From Ramlibacter sp. WS9 (lineage in GTDB: Bacteria > Pseudomonadota > Gammaproteobacteria > Burkholderiales > Burkholderiaceae_C): a stretch of DNA of 64,000 nucleotides. Below, piece after piece: positions 17,587 to 24,651 of this stretch; position 1 is the first letter of the stretch, and each line of letters starts with the position of its first letter. The notes under the pieces were generated by a model. It was not told where the DNA came from, searched no databases, and saw nothing but the letters and a program-made list of their open reading frames with translations. The position numbers were made by a program, and so were the translations under genes. The DNA lies in NCBI RefSeq assembly GCF_003797765.1, contig NZ_RKMB01000002.1:124001-188000 (forward strand), given 5' to 3'.

Positions 17587-17856
17587 ATGCAAATTGAGTT
17601 CGACCCGGCCAAAGACTCGGCGAATCTTGAAAAGCACGGCGTATCGCTGGCCTTGGCTGAAGAACTCAATTGGGAAGCTGCGCTGGTATGGGTGGACGAA
17701 CGCTTTGAGTATGACGAATTGCGCATGATCGCGCTCGCGCCAAAGACCGAGATCCTGTACTACGTAGCCTTTGTTGATAACGGCGAAGTATTGAGAATCA
17801 TCAGTCTGCGCCGAGCTACTCGTCGTGAGGTGAAGCACTATGTCGAAAATCTCTAA
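17587..17856 (+). CDS. brnT: BrnT family type II toxin (RNase)
   Basis: An 89-residue RelE-fold ribonuclease. It has the signature start FDPAKDSANLEKHGVSL, the central catalytic region around RMIALAP and YYVAFVDNGEVLRIISLRRA, and the C-terminal basic segment RREVKHYVENL. Length and motif order match the family. Its last 17 bases overlap the start of brnA, the usual coupled toxin-antitoxin layout. It has a promoter of its own, as toxin-antitoxin cassettes in integrons often do. Confidence 0.9.
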   Translation: MQIEFDPAKDSANLEKHGVSLALAEELNWEAALVWVDERFEYDELRMIALAPKTEILYYVAFVDNGEVLRIISLRRATRREVKHYVENL

Positions 17857-18139
17857 GCGACCTGCCGTCGTCTTGCCTAGCGTTGAGGAGGACAAGGCCA
17901 TTACAAAGGCGGCTCGCAACGATCCTGATGCGCAGCCGCTTACGCCAACGCAGCTAAAGGCCATGGTTCCCATGCGTGCGTTGCGGGGTCGGCCGAAATC
18001 TGAAAATAGAAAACTATTGGTGTCTGTACGGTACAGCCCGGAGGTGGTCGCCTATTTCAAGTCCACTGGTGACGGTTGGCAATCAAAAATGGATGGCGTG
18101 CTTCGTCAATATGTAGCTCGCCATTCCCGCAGAGCGTGA
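17840..18139 (+). CDS. brnA: BrnA family antitoxin
   Basis: A 99-residue antitoxin and autorepressor. The N-terminal toxin-binding tail is charged and flexible (SVEEDKAITKAARNDPDAQP). The C-terminal DNA-binding part is of the ribbon-helix-helix kind seen in BrnA (RGRPKSENRKLLVSVRYSPE, then VVAYFKSTGDGWQSKMDGVL). It follows brnT with a 17-bp overlap. An attC-like site starts 7 bp after its stop. Confidence 0.9.
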   Translation: MSKISKRPAVVLPSVEEDKAITKAARNDPDAQPLTPTQLKAMVPMRALRGRPKSENRKLLVSVRYSPEVVAYFKSTGDGWQSKMDGVLRQYVARHSRRA

Positions 18140-18146
18140 GAATGAG

Positions 18147-18215
18147 GTCGAACTGGGCGGTCAACGCGGACGCTGCGCAAACGGCCGCGCAGCGCCGGTT
18201 ACCTCCACGTTAAAC
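18147..18215 (+). other. attC-like integron recombination site after brnTA
   Basis: A 69-bp imperfect palindrome bounded by GTCGAAC on the left and GTTAAAC (a perfect GTTRRRY core) on the right. The arms pair over about 29 positions, including CGCTGCGC with GCGCAGCG. The left arm carries three extra unpaired bases, as extrahelical bases do in attC sites. It lies directly between two same-strand genes. Confidence 0.65.
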
Positions 18216-18232
18216 CTCAGGAATTTACACGC

Positions 18233-18724
18233 ATGGCGCAAGAGTTCGACCGGATTGAACCCACCTTTAACGGCGGTCCGATCCAGACGCCATCACGCGC
18301 TCCAATTGCCGACGCGACATTCGATCATCGATACAGGCCAACTTCCGTGCCACTTGAAGTCGCCTCCAACCTTAGAGGAAAGCGCCAAGGTCGATTGGCG
18401 CCTTACGAGAAGGCTGGAAGAGTCATCCGTTTGATGGCGTGGGTCACGGCTGCCATTTTCGTGGGCATCGGCGCCGCAGTCGGCTTCCCGGCATTTGCAT
18501 CTGGGAAGTATCCGCCACGTGAGTTCATAGGACTGGCCGCATTTGCTGTGGTGATCACAGGGGCATTGTTTTGCGTCGCGTGGGGAGTATTTCGTCGCAG
18601 AACTTGGGCCCGTGTCGCTGGCGTCATCTACGGAGTCATTAGTTTGCCGGTTTTTCCGATCGGGACTATGGTTGGCATCTACCTTCTTTGGATACTTCCG
18701 TTTCGGTGGCACCATGAGGCGTAG
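18233..18724 (+). CDS. Small integral membrane protein, cassette gene
   Basis: A 163-residue protein. A charged N-terminal region of about 65 residues is followed by three to four hydrophobic segments (LMAWVTAAIFVGIGAAVGF; FIGLAAFAVVITGALFCVAW; VAGVIYGVISLPVFPIGTMV and YLLWILPF). No family recognised. It starts 17 bp after the brnTA attC-like site, and another imperfect palindrome begins right after its stop, so it looks like a single-gene integron cassette. Confidence 0.65.
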   Translation: MAQEFDRIEPTFNGGPIQTPSRAPIADATFDHRYRPTSVPLEVASNLRGKRQGRLAPYEKAGRVIRLMAWVTAAIFVGIGAAVGFPAFASGKYPPREFIGLAAFAVVITGALFCVAWGVFRRRTWARVAGVIYGVISLPVFPIGTMVGIYLLWILPFRWHHEA

Positions 18725-18803
18725 ATTCAATCGACGCGGACCCACAACGGCAGGCTGCGGCTTCGCCGCTCACGTTGGTGGTCCGGTCATTTTTGCGTTG
18801 AGG
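18725..18803 (+). other. attC-like site after the membrane-protein cassette (degenerate)
   Basis: Starts at ATTCAAT immediately after the stop codon and ends at GTTGAGG. The arms CGGACCCACAACG and CGTTGGTGGTCCG pair with minor mismatches, and the centre holds GCGGCTTCGCCGC. It shares the 20-base central sequence GCAGGCTGCGGCTTCGCCGC with the site at 19747, showing that both belong to one family. Confidence 0.5.
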
Positions 18804-18958
18804 TTGTGCAAAAACTAAAACGAGGGCAATGACATCGATGCGCCAAGAAAATCGACCCCTCAGAACGGCCTACAAGCGACGATCGTGCACCTCGGAAGGG
18901 GTCAAGGACCCCGGAAATCGACCGTGTTGTCCCGAAGCCAACCTTTTTGCACAACCTC
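18800..18958. repeat. 15-bp perfect inverted repeat flanking 129 bp of non-coding DNA
   Basis: GAGGTTGTGCAAAAA (18800-18814) and TTTTTGCACAACCTC (18944-18958). The right copy is followed directly by GTTAGCC, an attC-core-like heptamer, 3 bp before the ATG of the next gene. The interior holds a small GGGGTC-AAG-GACCCC hairpin and no convincing ORF. It is either an ORF-less cassette or a small inserted element. Confidence 0.6.
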
Positions 18959-18968
18959 GTTAGCCCTC

Positions 18969-19745
18969 ATGAGCGCCGTAGAGATCAAGCTCCAATTTCG
19001 CCGAATTGCGAACGCACTTGCTGCCGCGGCCGAAGTAGCCGGTGGAACCGGTCATGCGAGCACAACAGGCCGGTTACGCGAAGTCCTAGTCCAGCAATTT
19101 CTTCGCCCCCACCTGCCGCGAAATCTTGAGATCCGATCTGGTGTGATTCTGGACGCTACTGGCGCCAAGTCGAAGCAGCAAGATTGCGTGCTGGTGGACA
19201 CACGGCTACCGTTAGTTGATGTCGGTTCTAGTACCGATGCTCTGCTTATCGCGGAAAGCGTGGTCGCCACGGTCGAGGTGAAGAGCTATCTTAGTGTCGA
19301 GGAGCTTAAGACCACAATCGAAGCCATTTCCCAGACTATTCGCCTTGTGCGAAATGGAGTCCAAGTTTATCGAAAGGGGTCGGTTGAGATGCGCCTTCCT
19401 AAACCCAACCCAATCCTGACATACATCTTTGCGTATGACGGAGCATCGCTTGAGACCCTCTCTCAAACGATCACAACAGAAGCAAACGAAAGAAAGGATG
19501 GTGGCGTTTCTCCTGATGCTATTTGCGTGTTAAAGAAAGGCGTATTACTTCGCTCACAGCTTATGCCCGTGGTCGATGGTTCACACGTCCGACTTCCCTC
19601 CTTCAAGGAAACGACCCTAACCGGGCAGCCTTTAGTCAAGGATGCCCTTCTTGCCTTTTACCGTCGGCTGATTGATGACGTGATGCCGTTACGAATGGAG
19701 AACATCGACCTCGATGGTTACTACTCTCACGGAGACCTCGAATGA
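18969..19745 (+). CDS. DUF6602-like predicted nuclease-fold protein, cassette gene
   Basis: A 258-residue protein resembling the DUF6602 family. It has the block GHASTTGRLREVLVQQFLRP, then an acidic-strand region (GVILDATGAKSKQQDCVLVD) and E-V-K in VVATVEVKSYLS. This layout (Asp then E-x-K, between a helix and a strand) is like the PD-(D/E)XK superfamily. The ATG at 18969 is chosen because it lies just after GTTAGCC and begins the conserved region; the longer frame to 18885 reads through the inverted repeat. The stop is 1 bp before an attC-like site. Confidence 0.65.
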   Translation: MSAVEIKLQFRRIANALAAAAEVAGGTGHASTTGRLREVLVQQFLRPHLPRNLEIRSGVILDATGAKSKQQDCVLVDTRLPLVDVGSSTDALLIAESVVATVEVKSYLSVEELKTTIEAISQTIRLVRNGVQVYRKGSVEMRLPKPNPILTYIFAYDGASLETLSQTITTEANERKDGGVSPDAICVLKKGVLLRSQLMPVVDGSHVRLPSFKETTLTGQPLVKDALLAFYRRLIDDVMPLRMENIDLDGYYSHGDLE

Positions 19746-19746
19746 T

Positions 19747-19833
19747 GGCTAACAAGTCGCTCGACACGGAAACGCAACTGCAGGCTGCGGCTTCGCCGCG
19801 TGTGTTGCGTTCCGGTCAGCTCCAACGTTCGGC
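19747..19833 (+). other. attC-like integron recombination site, best of the array
   Basis: An 87-bp imperfect palindrome from GGCTAAC to GTTCGGC. The arms end in ACGGAAACGCAAC and GTTGCGTTCCGGT; the left has an extra unpaired A, as attC sites do. The right arm continues CAGCTCCAACGTT, very like known proteobacterial attC sites. It begins 1 bp after the stop of the preceding gene and ends 19 bp before the next ORF. Confidence 0.7.
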
Positions 19834-19851
19834 GGCCCCCGAGGCTCCGCT

Positions 19852-21267
19852 GTGCAGCGGGTGTATAGCCTCAGGACGAAGGACTCATCGGATGAATGGA
19901 ACTCGAAGAGTCCTGCGGGCGTCGCCGTGACGACAAAGAAGCAAGCCAAGATTCTGGATCGTGTGTACCCGCGAAATCTGCATCGGATACTGCAGGGATT
20001 GTGGGACAGCAAGCCGTTCTTCCACGGCCGGCCGAACGTGGAGCTGCCAACAAAGGCAGTGTTCGACGAGATCATTGACGTCTGCTACCACGCGAGCATG
20101 CTAACGGAGGAAGGTCGGCCGACGGTATTCCGCATCGTCTTCCTCGACAGTCAAAGCGCGGTATCACCACGGGATGATGACGAGCTGCCGCCGGTCGGGC
20201 GATACCTGCTCAAGGGGCCTGTTCCATTCACTCCGGGGGAGCTTCGGCGGCTGGCCCCGGTGGCTGACCCGCGGCGGGTACTGATCGCGGTTGAGCAGTC
20301 CGGCGGACGGCTGCAAATCTACGGGTTATTAGATGTCGGCATGGCGCTGTGGGAGATGGCCCGGCACGAGCGAGTTATGGGAACCTCGTCGCCCGATGCC
20401 CTGGTCGTGACGTCCACCCGACCTGGCGAGCTGAGCATCTCTCGCGGGGACAGGTCGGTGATCCGGATGCGCGACGGGGGGATCGTGTCCGCGGCGCAGA
20501 GCGTCTTGCTAAAAGGGCCAGTGGCCGAGTTTTTCGATGCGGCGTCCTGGTTATTCATCCACAACGCCTGTCAGCTATCGGGCATAGATCAAGACCCCGC
20601 CGAGGACGACGGGCTGAGCTTCGCCCACCAGTCATTTATCGAGATGGTTCTCTTGTACACAGCCGAACTCAAACACGGCGGCACGCTGCTGTTCATGCCG
20701 GAGGAGATTACACATGAAGACTCTCGCCTGCTAAGCCGGGCGTCGATCAAGTACGTCTTGCCCAGCACGCGACCGCAAGACGCTCTGATGTCGGCAATGG
20801 CGGCGAGGCTGAAGCGCAACGCCTTGGCGGAGAAACTGCAAAATCGGCGAACGGTGAACGCGGAAGAGCTGGAGCAGCTGGATGCGCTGGCGTGGGATCA
20901 GCAGAACTGCGAAGACGTGGCGAGGGATGCCGCGCGATTCATCGCGTCGCTGACAGCCGTTGATGGTGCGGTGGTGTTAACCGACACATTGAGAATCATC
21001 GGCTTCGGGGCGGAGGTCACGGCTAGCTTTTCAGGAGCAGACAAGGTGTACGTTGCGCACACGGCGGAAGCAACCGACACGAAAGAGGTACGGTTTGCGG
21101 AATACGGTACGCGGCACCGATCGACCTTCCGGTTCGTCGCGAGCATGGAACCGTCGGTGGGGTTCATCATGTCTCAGGATGGCGGGGTTAAGGCGGTCAG
21201 GCAGGTGGGATCGAAGCTGGTGATGTGGCCGTACTTTCAGATTGGCTTTACCACGGCCTTGTCGTAG
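19852..21267 (+). CDS. DAC (DisA_N)-like sensor/cyclase-fold protein, cassette gene
   Basis: A 471-residue protein. The C-terminal 130 residues carry both hallmark motifs of diadenylate cyclase-like domains: DGAVVL followed by RIIGFGAEV (DGA motif), and YGTRHRSTFRFV (RHR motif), then FIMSQDGGVKAV. I recall similar proteins being described as a probable DACNV sensor domain. The N-terminal 330 residues contain a beta-rich region (LRRLAPVADPRRVLIAVEQS) of no known family. It could make c-di-AMP or merely bind a nucleotide. The start may be ATG 19852 or GTG 19927; no strong ribosome-binding site precedes either. It is the last gene of the cassette-like array. Confidence 0.65.
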   Translation: MQRVYSLRTKDSSDEWNSKSPAGVAVTTKKQAKILDRVYPRNLHRILQGLWDSKPFFHGRPNVELPTKAVFDEIIDVCYHASMLTEEGRPTVFRIVFLDSQSAVSPRDDDELPPVGRYLLKGPVPFTPGELRRLAPVADPRRVLIAVEQSGGRLQIYGLLDVGMALWEMARHERVMGTSSPDALVVTSTRPGELSISRGDRSVIRMRDGGIVSAAQSVLLKGPVAEFFDAASWLFIHNACQLSGIDQDPAEDDGLSFAHQSFIEMVLLYTAELKHGGTLLFMPEEITHEDSRLLSRASIKYVLPSTRPQDALMSAMAARLKRNALAEKLQNRRTVNAEELEQLDALAWDQQNCEDVARDAARFIASLTAVDGAVVLTDTLRIIGFGAEVTASFSGADKVYVAHTAEATDTKEVRFAEYGTRHRSTFRFVASMEPSVGFIMSQDGGVKAVRQVGSKLVMWPYFQIGFTTALS

Positions 21268-21661
21268 GCATCCGAATGCCACAACAATGCTTCTGTTTGG
21301 CTTGCGCAGCCGTCGTCGTTCTTCGGGGTGGGCGGTGCGGGGGGAGTGGAATGCTTGGTGGGAGCAACAGCAAAGGTGCTAACTAAAGGCCGCGGGCCAG
21401 GTCGCTGGACCGGAGCGGCCGAAGCGAATCTCCATGGTTCCACGAGTGTTACGCGGCGGCCCGGTCAACGCCAACCTTACGCGCCGGTCGACCAATTCAC
21501 ACCCGCTCCGATGGACTGGTTTGTGCCGGCGACCTTCTCCAATTGGTCGGCTGCTCAGGGTCGGAAGCGGCCATTCGCTGCGTGCAGTCCATGGCGTCCT
21601 TCATCACGTAGACCTACAAGCCCTTTGGCTGCCGGGGTTCGGCCTTCGTCGGCGTTGACCC
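21268..21661. other. Non-coding stretch at the end of the cassette-like array
   Basis: No convincing gene on either strand. Around 21380-21415 is a GC-rich stem (GGCCGCGGGCCAGGTC, GCT, GGACCGGAGCGGCC) preceded by GTGCTAAC, possibly a decayed attC site, but no good right-hand core was found. The remainder has frames open by chance only. Confidence 0.4.
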
Positions 21662-22024
21662 TCAGCCTGTCATGGCGTGGTACGCCACTTCGTCCATGAG
21701 CTTATCGAAACGTCCGAGGTCGACCTTGTCGAGTTTCACAATCCAGCCCGCACCCAGGGGGTCGTCGTTGACCAGGCCCGGCTGTTCTTGCAAGGCGGGG
21801 TTGACCTGTGCAATCTCGGCATCGAGTGGCATGTACAGGTCGGAAGCGGTCTTCACTGACTCGACGATGCCGATGACGGTGTTTTCGTCTTGCGGGCCGC
21901 GTGCGGTGACCTCTACGGCGACGATCTCGCCGAGCGTGTCTTGCGCGTGACGGGTGATGCCGGCGGTGGCCTGTTGACCGCCATCCATCCGGATCCAGAA
22001 ATGCTCGGTGGTGTAACGGATCAC
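21662..22024 (-). CDS. Glycine-cleavage H-protein-like lipoyl carrier, stand-alone
   Basis: A 120-residue lipoyl-domain protein: YTTEHFWIR at the start, ITRHAQDTLGEIVAVEV, and the lipoylation site ESVKTASDLYMP with Lys58. The fold and length match GcvH. There is no gcvT or gcvP; instead it ends a tight operon of redox and sulfur-related genes. Its ATG overlaps the stop of the AhpD-like gene by 4 bp. It may be a dedicated lipoyl carrier, as H-protein-like LbpA is in sulfur oxidation, but that parallel is only inference. Confidence 0.85.
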   Translation of the reverse strand: MIRYTTEHFWIRMDGGQQATAGITRHAQDTLGEIVAVEVTARGPQDENTVIGIVESVKTASDLYMPLDAEIAQVNPALQEQPGLVNDDPLGAGWIVKLDKVDLGRFDKLMDEVAYHAMTG

Positions 22025-22632
22025 AGCTGTCCTTTCTCGGCCAGGGTGCCGTCGAGGTGAATGGGCTCGCCCAGGTTCAGCATCAGGCGATTGGCCCAGG
22101 CGAACAGGGCGACCGCGTGCACCAGGTCCAGAATTTCGACATCCGTCAGGCCGGCGTCGCGTGCGTCGCGCACATGCTCGGCATCGAGCTGCGCGGGCGA
22201 CAGCGCCAGGGCGGTCGAGAAGCGGACAATGGCGCGTTCACGCTCGCTGGTGCCGGCCGTCAGCGGGTCTTCAAACACCTGGGTGATGACGTCGTTGCGC
22301 TTGGCCAGTTGTTCGAAGCGCTGCGCGTGCACCGATGCGCAGTACACGCAGCCGTTGAGACGCGACTCCACCGTGGCACCGAGTTCGCGCTCGGCCCGCG
22401 GCATGCCGCCCGGTGCGAACATGATCGCGTTGAAGGCGATGGAGCGCTGCAGCAGCATTTCGGGCTGGTGCGCAAGCAGGAGAAAGTAGGCGGAGCTCTT
22501 CGCTTGCGGACTCATGGCCTCCAGTGCAGCCATCTGCTCCGGTGTGGCGGCCTCGGGCTTGACCGGCTCCAGCCACGGTGCCCACTCGAGCACTTCATTG
22601 GTGAAGCCTTTGATGCGGATGACATCACTCAT
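22021..22632 (-). CDS. AhpD-like alkylhydroperoxidase/peroxidase-related protein
   Basis: A 203-residue carboxymuconolactone-decarboxylase-fold protein with the AhpD redox motif NGCVYCASVHAQRF (C-x2-C-x3-H). The N-terminal extension (FTNEVLEWAPWLEPV) is as in peroxidase-related enzymes. It is likely to reduce a peroxide or act as a thiol-disulfide partner; AhpD proper uses a lipoylated partner protein, which makes the next gene, an H-protein, of interest. It resembles the Avi_7169-type alkylhydroperoxidase family as I remember it. Both ends overlap neighbours by 4 bp. Confidence 0.85.
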   Translation of the reverse strand: MSDVIRIKGFTNEVLEWAPWLEPVKPEAATPEQMAALEAMSPQAKSSAYFLLLAHQPEMLLQRSIAFNAIMFAPGGMPRAERELGATVESRLNGCVYCASVHAQRFEQLAKRNDVITQVFEDPLTAGTSERERAIVRFSTALALSPAQLDAEHVRDARDAGLTDVEILDLVHAVALFAWANRLMLNLGEPIHLDGTLAEKGQL

Positions 22633-23153
22633 GCGGGCATCTCCGCGGCGGCCATCGCGCGCAGGCCGGCTTGCAGCCGGATCTGGTAGGACAAGAAGGC
22701 GATGAGCTGGCTGACGGCGACGACGGCCGGTGTGCTCAGGCCTGCCGCGATCAGGGCACCGACCGCTTTGCGGTCCCCCTCGATGGGCTTCTCGATCAGC
22801 GTGCGGGTGAAGCCGAGCAAAGCACGCACACGTGCATCGGCGGCGATGACCTGATCGGCCCCCTGGTCGACCGTGCCGACCAGGGCGGGGTCGGCCCCTT
22901 CGGCCTGTAGCCGTTCGCGGTAGTGTTCGGCCAGGGCGACAGCGCCACTCAGTCGGCAGGCATGCAGCGCGACGAGGAGCCGCTCGACCACGCTGATGCC
23001 CGTCACGGCAGCGGAAAACATGGCTTCGTAGCTGCCCTGGGTGGCGGCGACGATCTTGGGGCGCTGCTGCCGCAGGCTGTGCAGGGGCTCGCCGGTTGCC
23101 AAGGGCACGGTGTGATCGATGACGTCGACCGTCGCCGAAGTGGAGGGGGTCAT
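22629..23153 (-). CDS. CMD-domain protein (AhpD superfamily) without CxxC
   Basis: A 174-residue helical protein with carboxymuconolactone-decarboxylase-like features (FSAAVTGISVVERLLVALHA, then CRLSGAVALAEHYRERL) but no C-x2-C pair. It likely acts with, or as a non-catalytic partner of, the AhpD-like protein that follows, similar to the paired Avi_7170/Avi_7169-type families. ATG 23153 overlaps the stop of the flavin oxidoreductase, and its own stop overlaps the next ATG. The longer frame to 23564 is inside the upstream gene. Confidence 0.8.
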   Translation of the reverse strand: MTPSTSATVDVIDHTVPLATGEPLHSLRQQRPKIVAATQGSYEAMFSAAVTGISVVERLLVALHACRLSGAVALAEHYRERLQAEGADPALVGTVDQGADQVIAADARVRALLGFTRTLIEKPIEGDRKAVGALIAAGLSTPAVVAVSQLIAFLSYQIRLQAGLRAMAAAEMPA

Positions 23154-24640
23154 GACAGTGTGGCCTTCATGGGGTAGTGGTTGTTTGGCAAGGATTCGGC
23201 GGGCACCCATTCGTCGCCCAACAACTCGGGTTCGTCGTAGGCCTCCAGGTTGGCCAGATGCTGCTCGAAGTCTTCGCAATAGAAATGGCTGGCGATGCCC
23301 GCAGCCAGCCGGCGTGCGCCGTCGCTGATGTTGGGGATGTCGCCGGAGACAGCGCCATGCGACAACGTGGCGGGGTAGCAGAAGCAGTGCACGCGCGACA
23401 GGCCGCGGCAGTTGCCAGGCGTCTTTTCCCGGAATTCGAAGCAGGGCCCCAGGTCCGGCGAGTCGGCCAGCTCCGGGTCTTCGTGACCGCGCGGGGGCTG
23501 GAAGCGATCCGCCCACACGCGGATGTGGGGCGCGATGGTTGCGTATTCGGGGCGGGAACTCCAATCGGTGCGAAAACCAGTGGAGGCGATCAGGAAGTCA
23601 AACTCGAATTCACCCTTGGGCGTCCGGACGAGCAGGCCGTCATCGTGACGCTGCACGTCCAACACGGGGCAGTCCAGTTGGAAGTGGGCATTTGGATGCC
23701 GCGATACGCGCAGGGTGCTGCCGCGTGGCGGCGGCACCTGGGAAGCATTGATGAAGTGACGCAACCGCCATTTGTCGGCGTCGGGCAAGTCATGGTGACC
23801 CTGGGTCAGCCCGGCCACGCTGGCGCCCTTGCCTTTGTTGATACGCGGCAAATCTTTGCGGCGGATCAACAGATGCACGCTGTGGGCGCCCGCCTCCAGC
23901 GCCGTCGCAGCGCTGTCCATCGCGGAGGAGCCGGCGCCAATGACTGCCACCCTTTTGCCGGCGAGCGTTCCGTAGTCCATCGCATCCGAGGAATGGGCCC
24001 ACAGCGTACGCGGCAGCGCACTCACGAAGCCAGGCACCGCGGGCCCGCCCAGGCCGTCGCGGCCGGTGGCCAGCACGACACGGCGCGCCAGCAGGACGCT
24101 GCTACCCGCCGGGGTTTGCAGGTCGAGGTGCACCAGTCCGTCGGCCCGAGGCACGATCCCGGTGACGGCGGTGTCGTTGCGCACGTCCACCCGCATCACG
24201 CGCCGGTACCAACGCAGGTAGTCCATCCACTGCAGGCGCGGGATCTTGTCCAGCGCCGCCCAGGCCGCGTGGCCGAACTGGGCCACGAACCAGGCCCGGA
24301 AAGTGAGCGCGGGCAGCCCCATGGCAGGGCCGGTCAATTCCTTGGGCGAGCGCAGGGTTTCCATGCGGGCGGTAGTGGCCCACGGACCTTCGAAGCCCTC
24401 AGGGGCGCGGTCCAACACGACCGCCTTGATGCCCTGATGCGCCAGCCCCACCGCAGCGGACAAGCCCGCTTGCCCGCCGCCGACGATGGCAACATCGAGG
24501 ACGGAGCTACCTTCGTGTTCGCGTGCCTGCATCCAGGCCCGCGGCGGCAGGCCAAGGCACACGAGGTCCTCGGCCAGGCGCTCTTCCAGTGCGGTCAGGC
24601 CGGTGAGGCCGGTGGGTCCGGTGTGAGGGCTTGAGGGCAT
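23150..24640 (-). CDS. FAD/NAD(P)-dependent oxidoreductase (flavin monooxygenase-like)
   Basis: A 496-residue flavoprotein. The N-terminal FAD-binding Rossmann motif VAIVGGGQAGLSAAVGLAHQ is near residue 50, and a second nucleotide-binding motif VAVIGAGSSAMDSA is in the middle, followed by the ATG-type motif LIASTGFRTDW. This is the layout of class-B flavin monooxygenases and related NAD(P)H-dependent oxidoreductases. The substrate is unknown. It is translationally coupled to the CMD gene (ATGA overlap) and lies 11 bp after the TctC gene. Confidence 0.88.
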   Translation of the reverse strand: MPSSPHTGPTGLTGLTALEERLAEDLVCLGLPPRAWMQAREHEGSSVLDVAIVGGGQAGLSAAVGLAHQGIKAVVLDRAPEGFEGPWATTARMETLRSPKELTGPAMGLPALTFRAWFVAQFGHAAWAALDKIPRLQWMDYLRWYRRVMRVDVRNDTAVTGIVPRADGLVHLDLQTPAGSSVLLARRVVLATGRDGLGGPAVPGFVSALPRTLWAHSSDAMDYGTLAGKRVAVIGAGSSAMDSAATALEAGAHSVHLLIRRKDLPRINKGKGASVAGLTQGHHDLPDADKWRLRHFINASQVPPPRGSTLRVSRHPNAHFQLDCPVLDVQRHDDGLLVRTPKGEFEFDFLIASTGFRTDWSSRPEYATIAPHIRVWADRFQPPRGHEDPELADSPDLGPCFEFREKTPGNCRGLSRVHCFCYPATLSHGAVSGDIPNISDGARRLAAGIASHFYCEDFEQHLANLEAYDEPELLGDEWVPAESLPNNHYPMKATLS

Positions 24641-24651
24641 GGCGGACGGGT

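Noticed and set aside
18147..19833. CRISPR array
   Set aside because: The repeated palindromes are few, differ in length, and are separated by genes rather than by spacers of constant size.
21370..21480. A further attC site after the DAC-like gene
   Set aside because: GTGCTAAC and a GC stem are present, but no convincing right-hand core or arm pairing was found.
23177..24634. 485-codon plus-strand open frame
   Set aside because: Antisense shadow of the flavin oxidoreductase.
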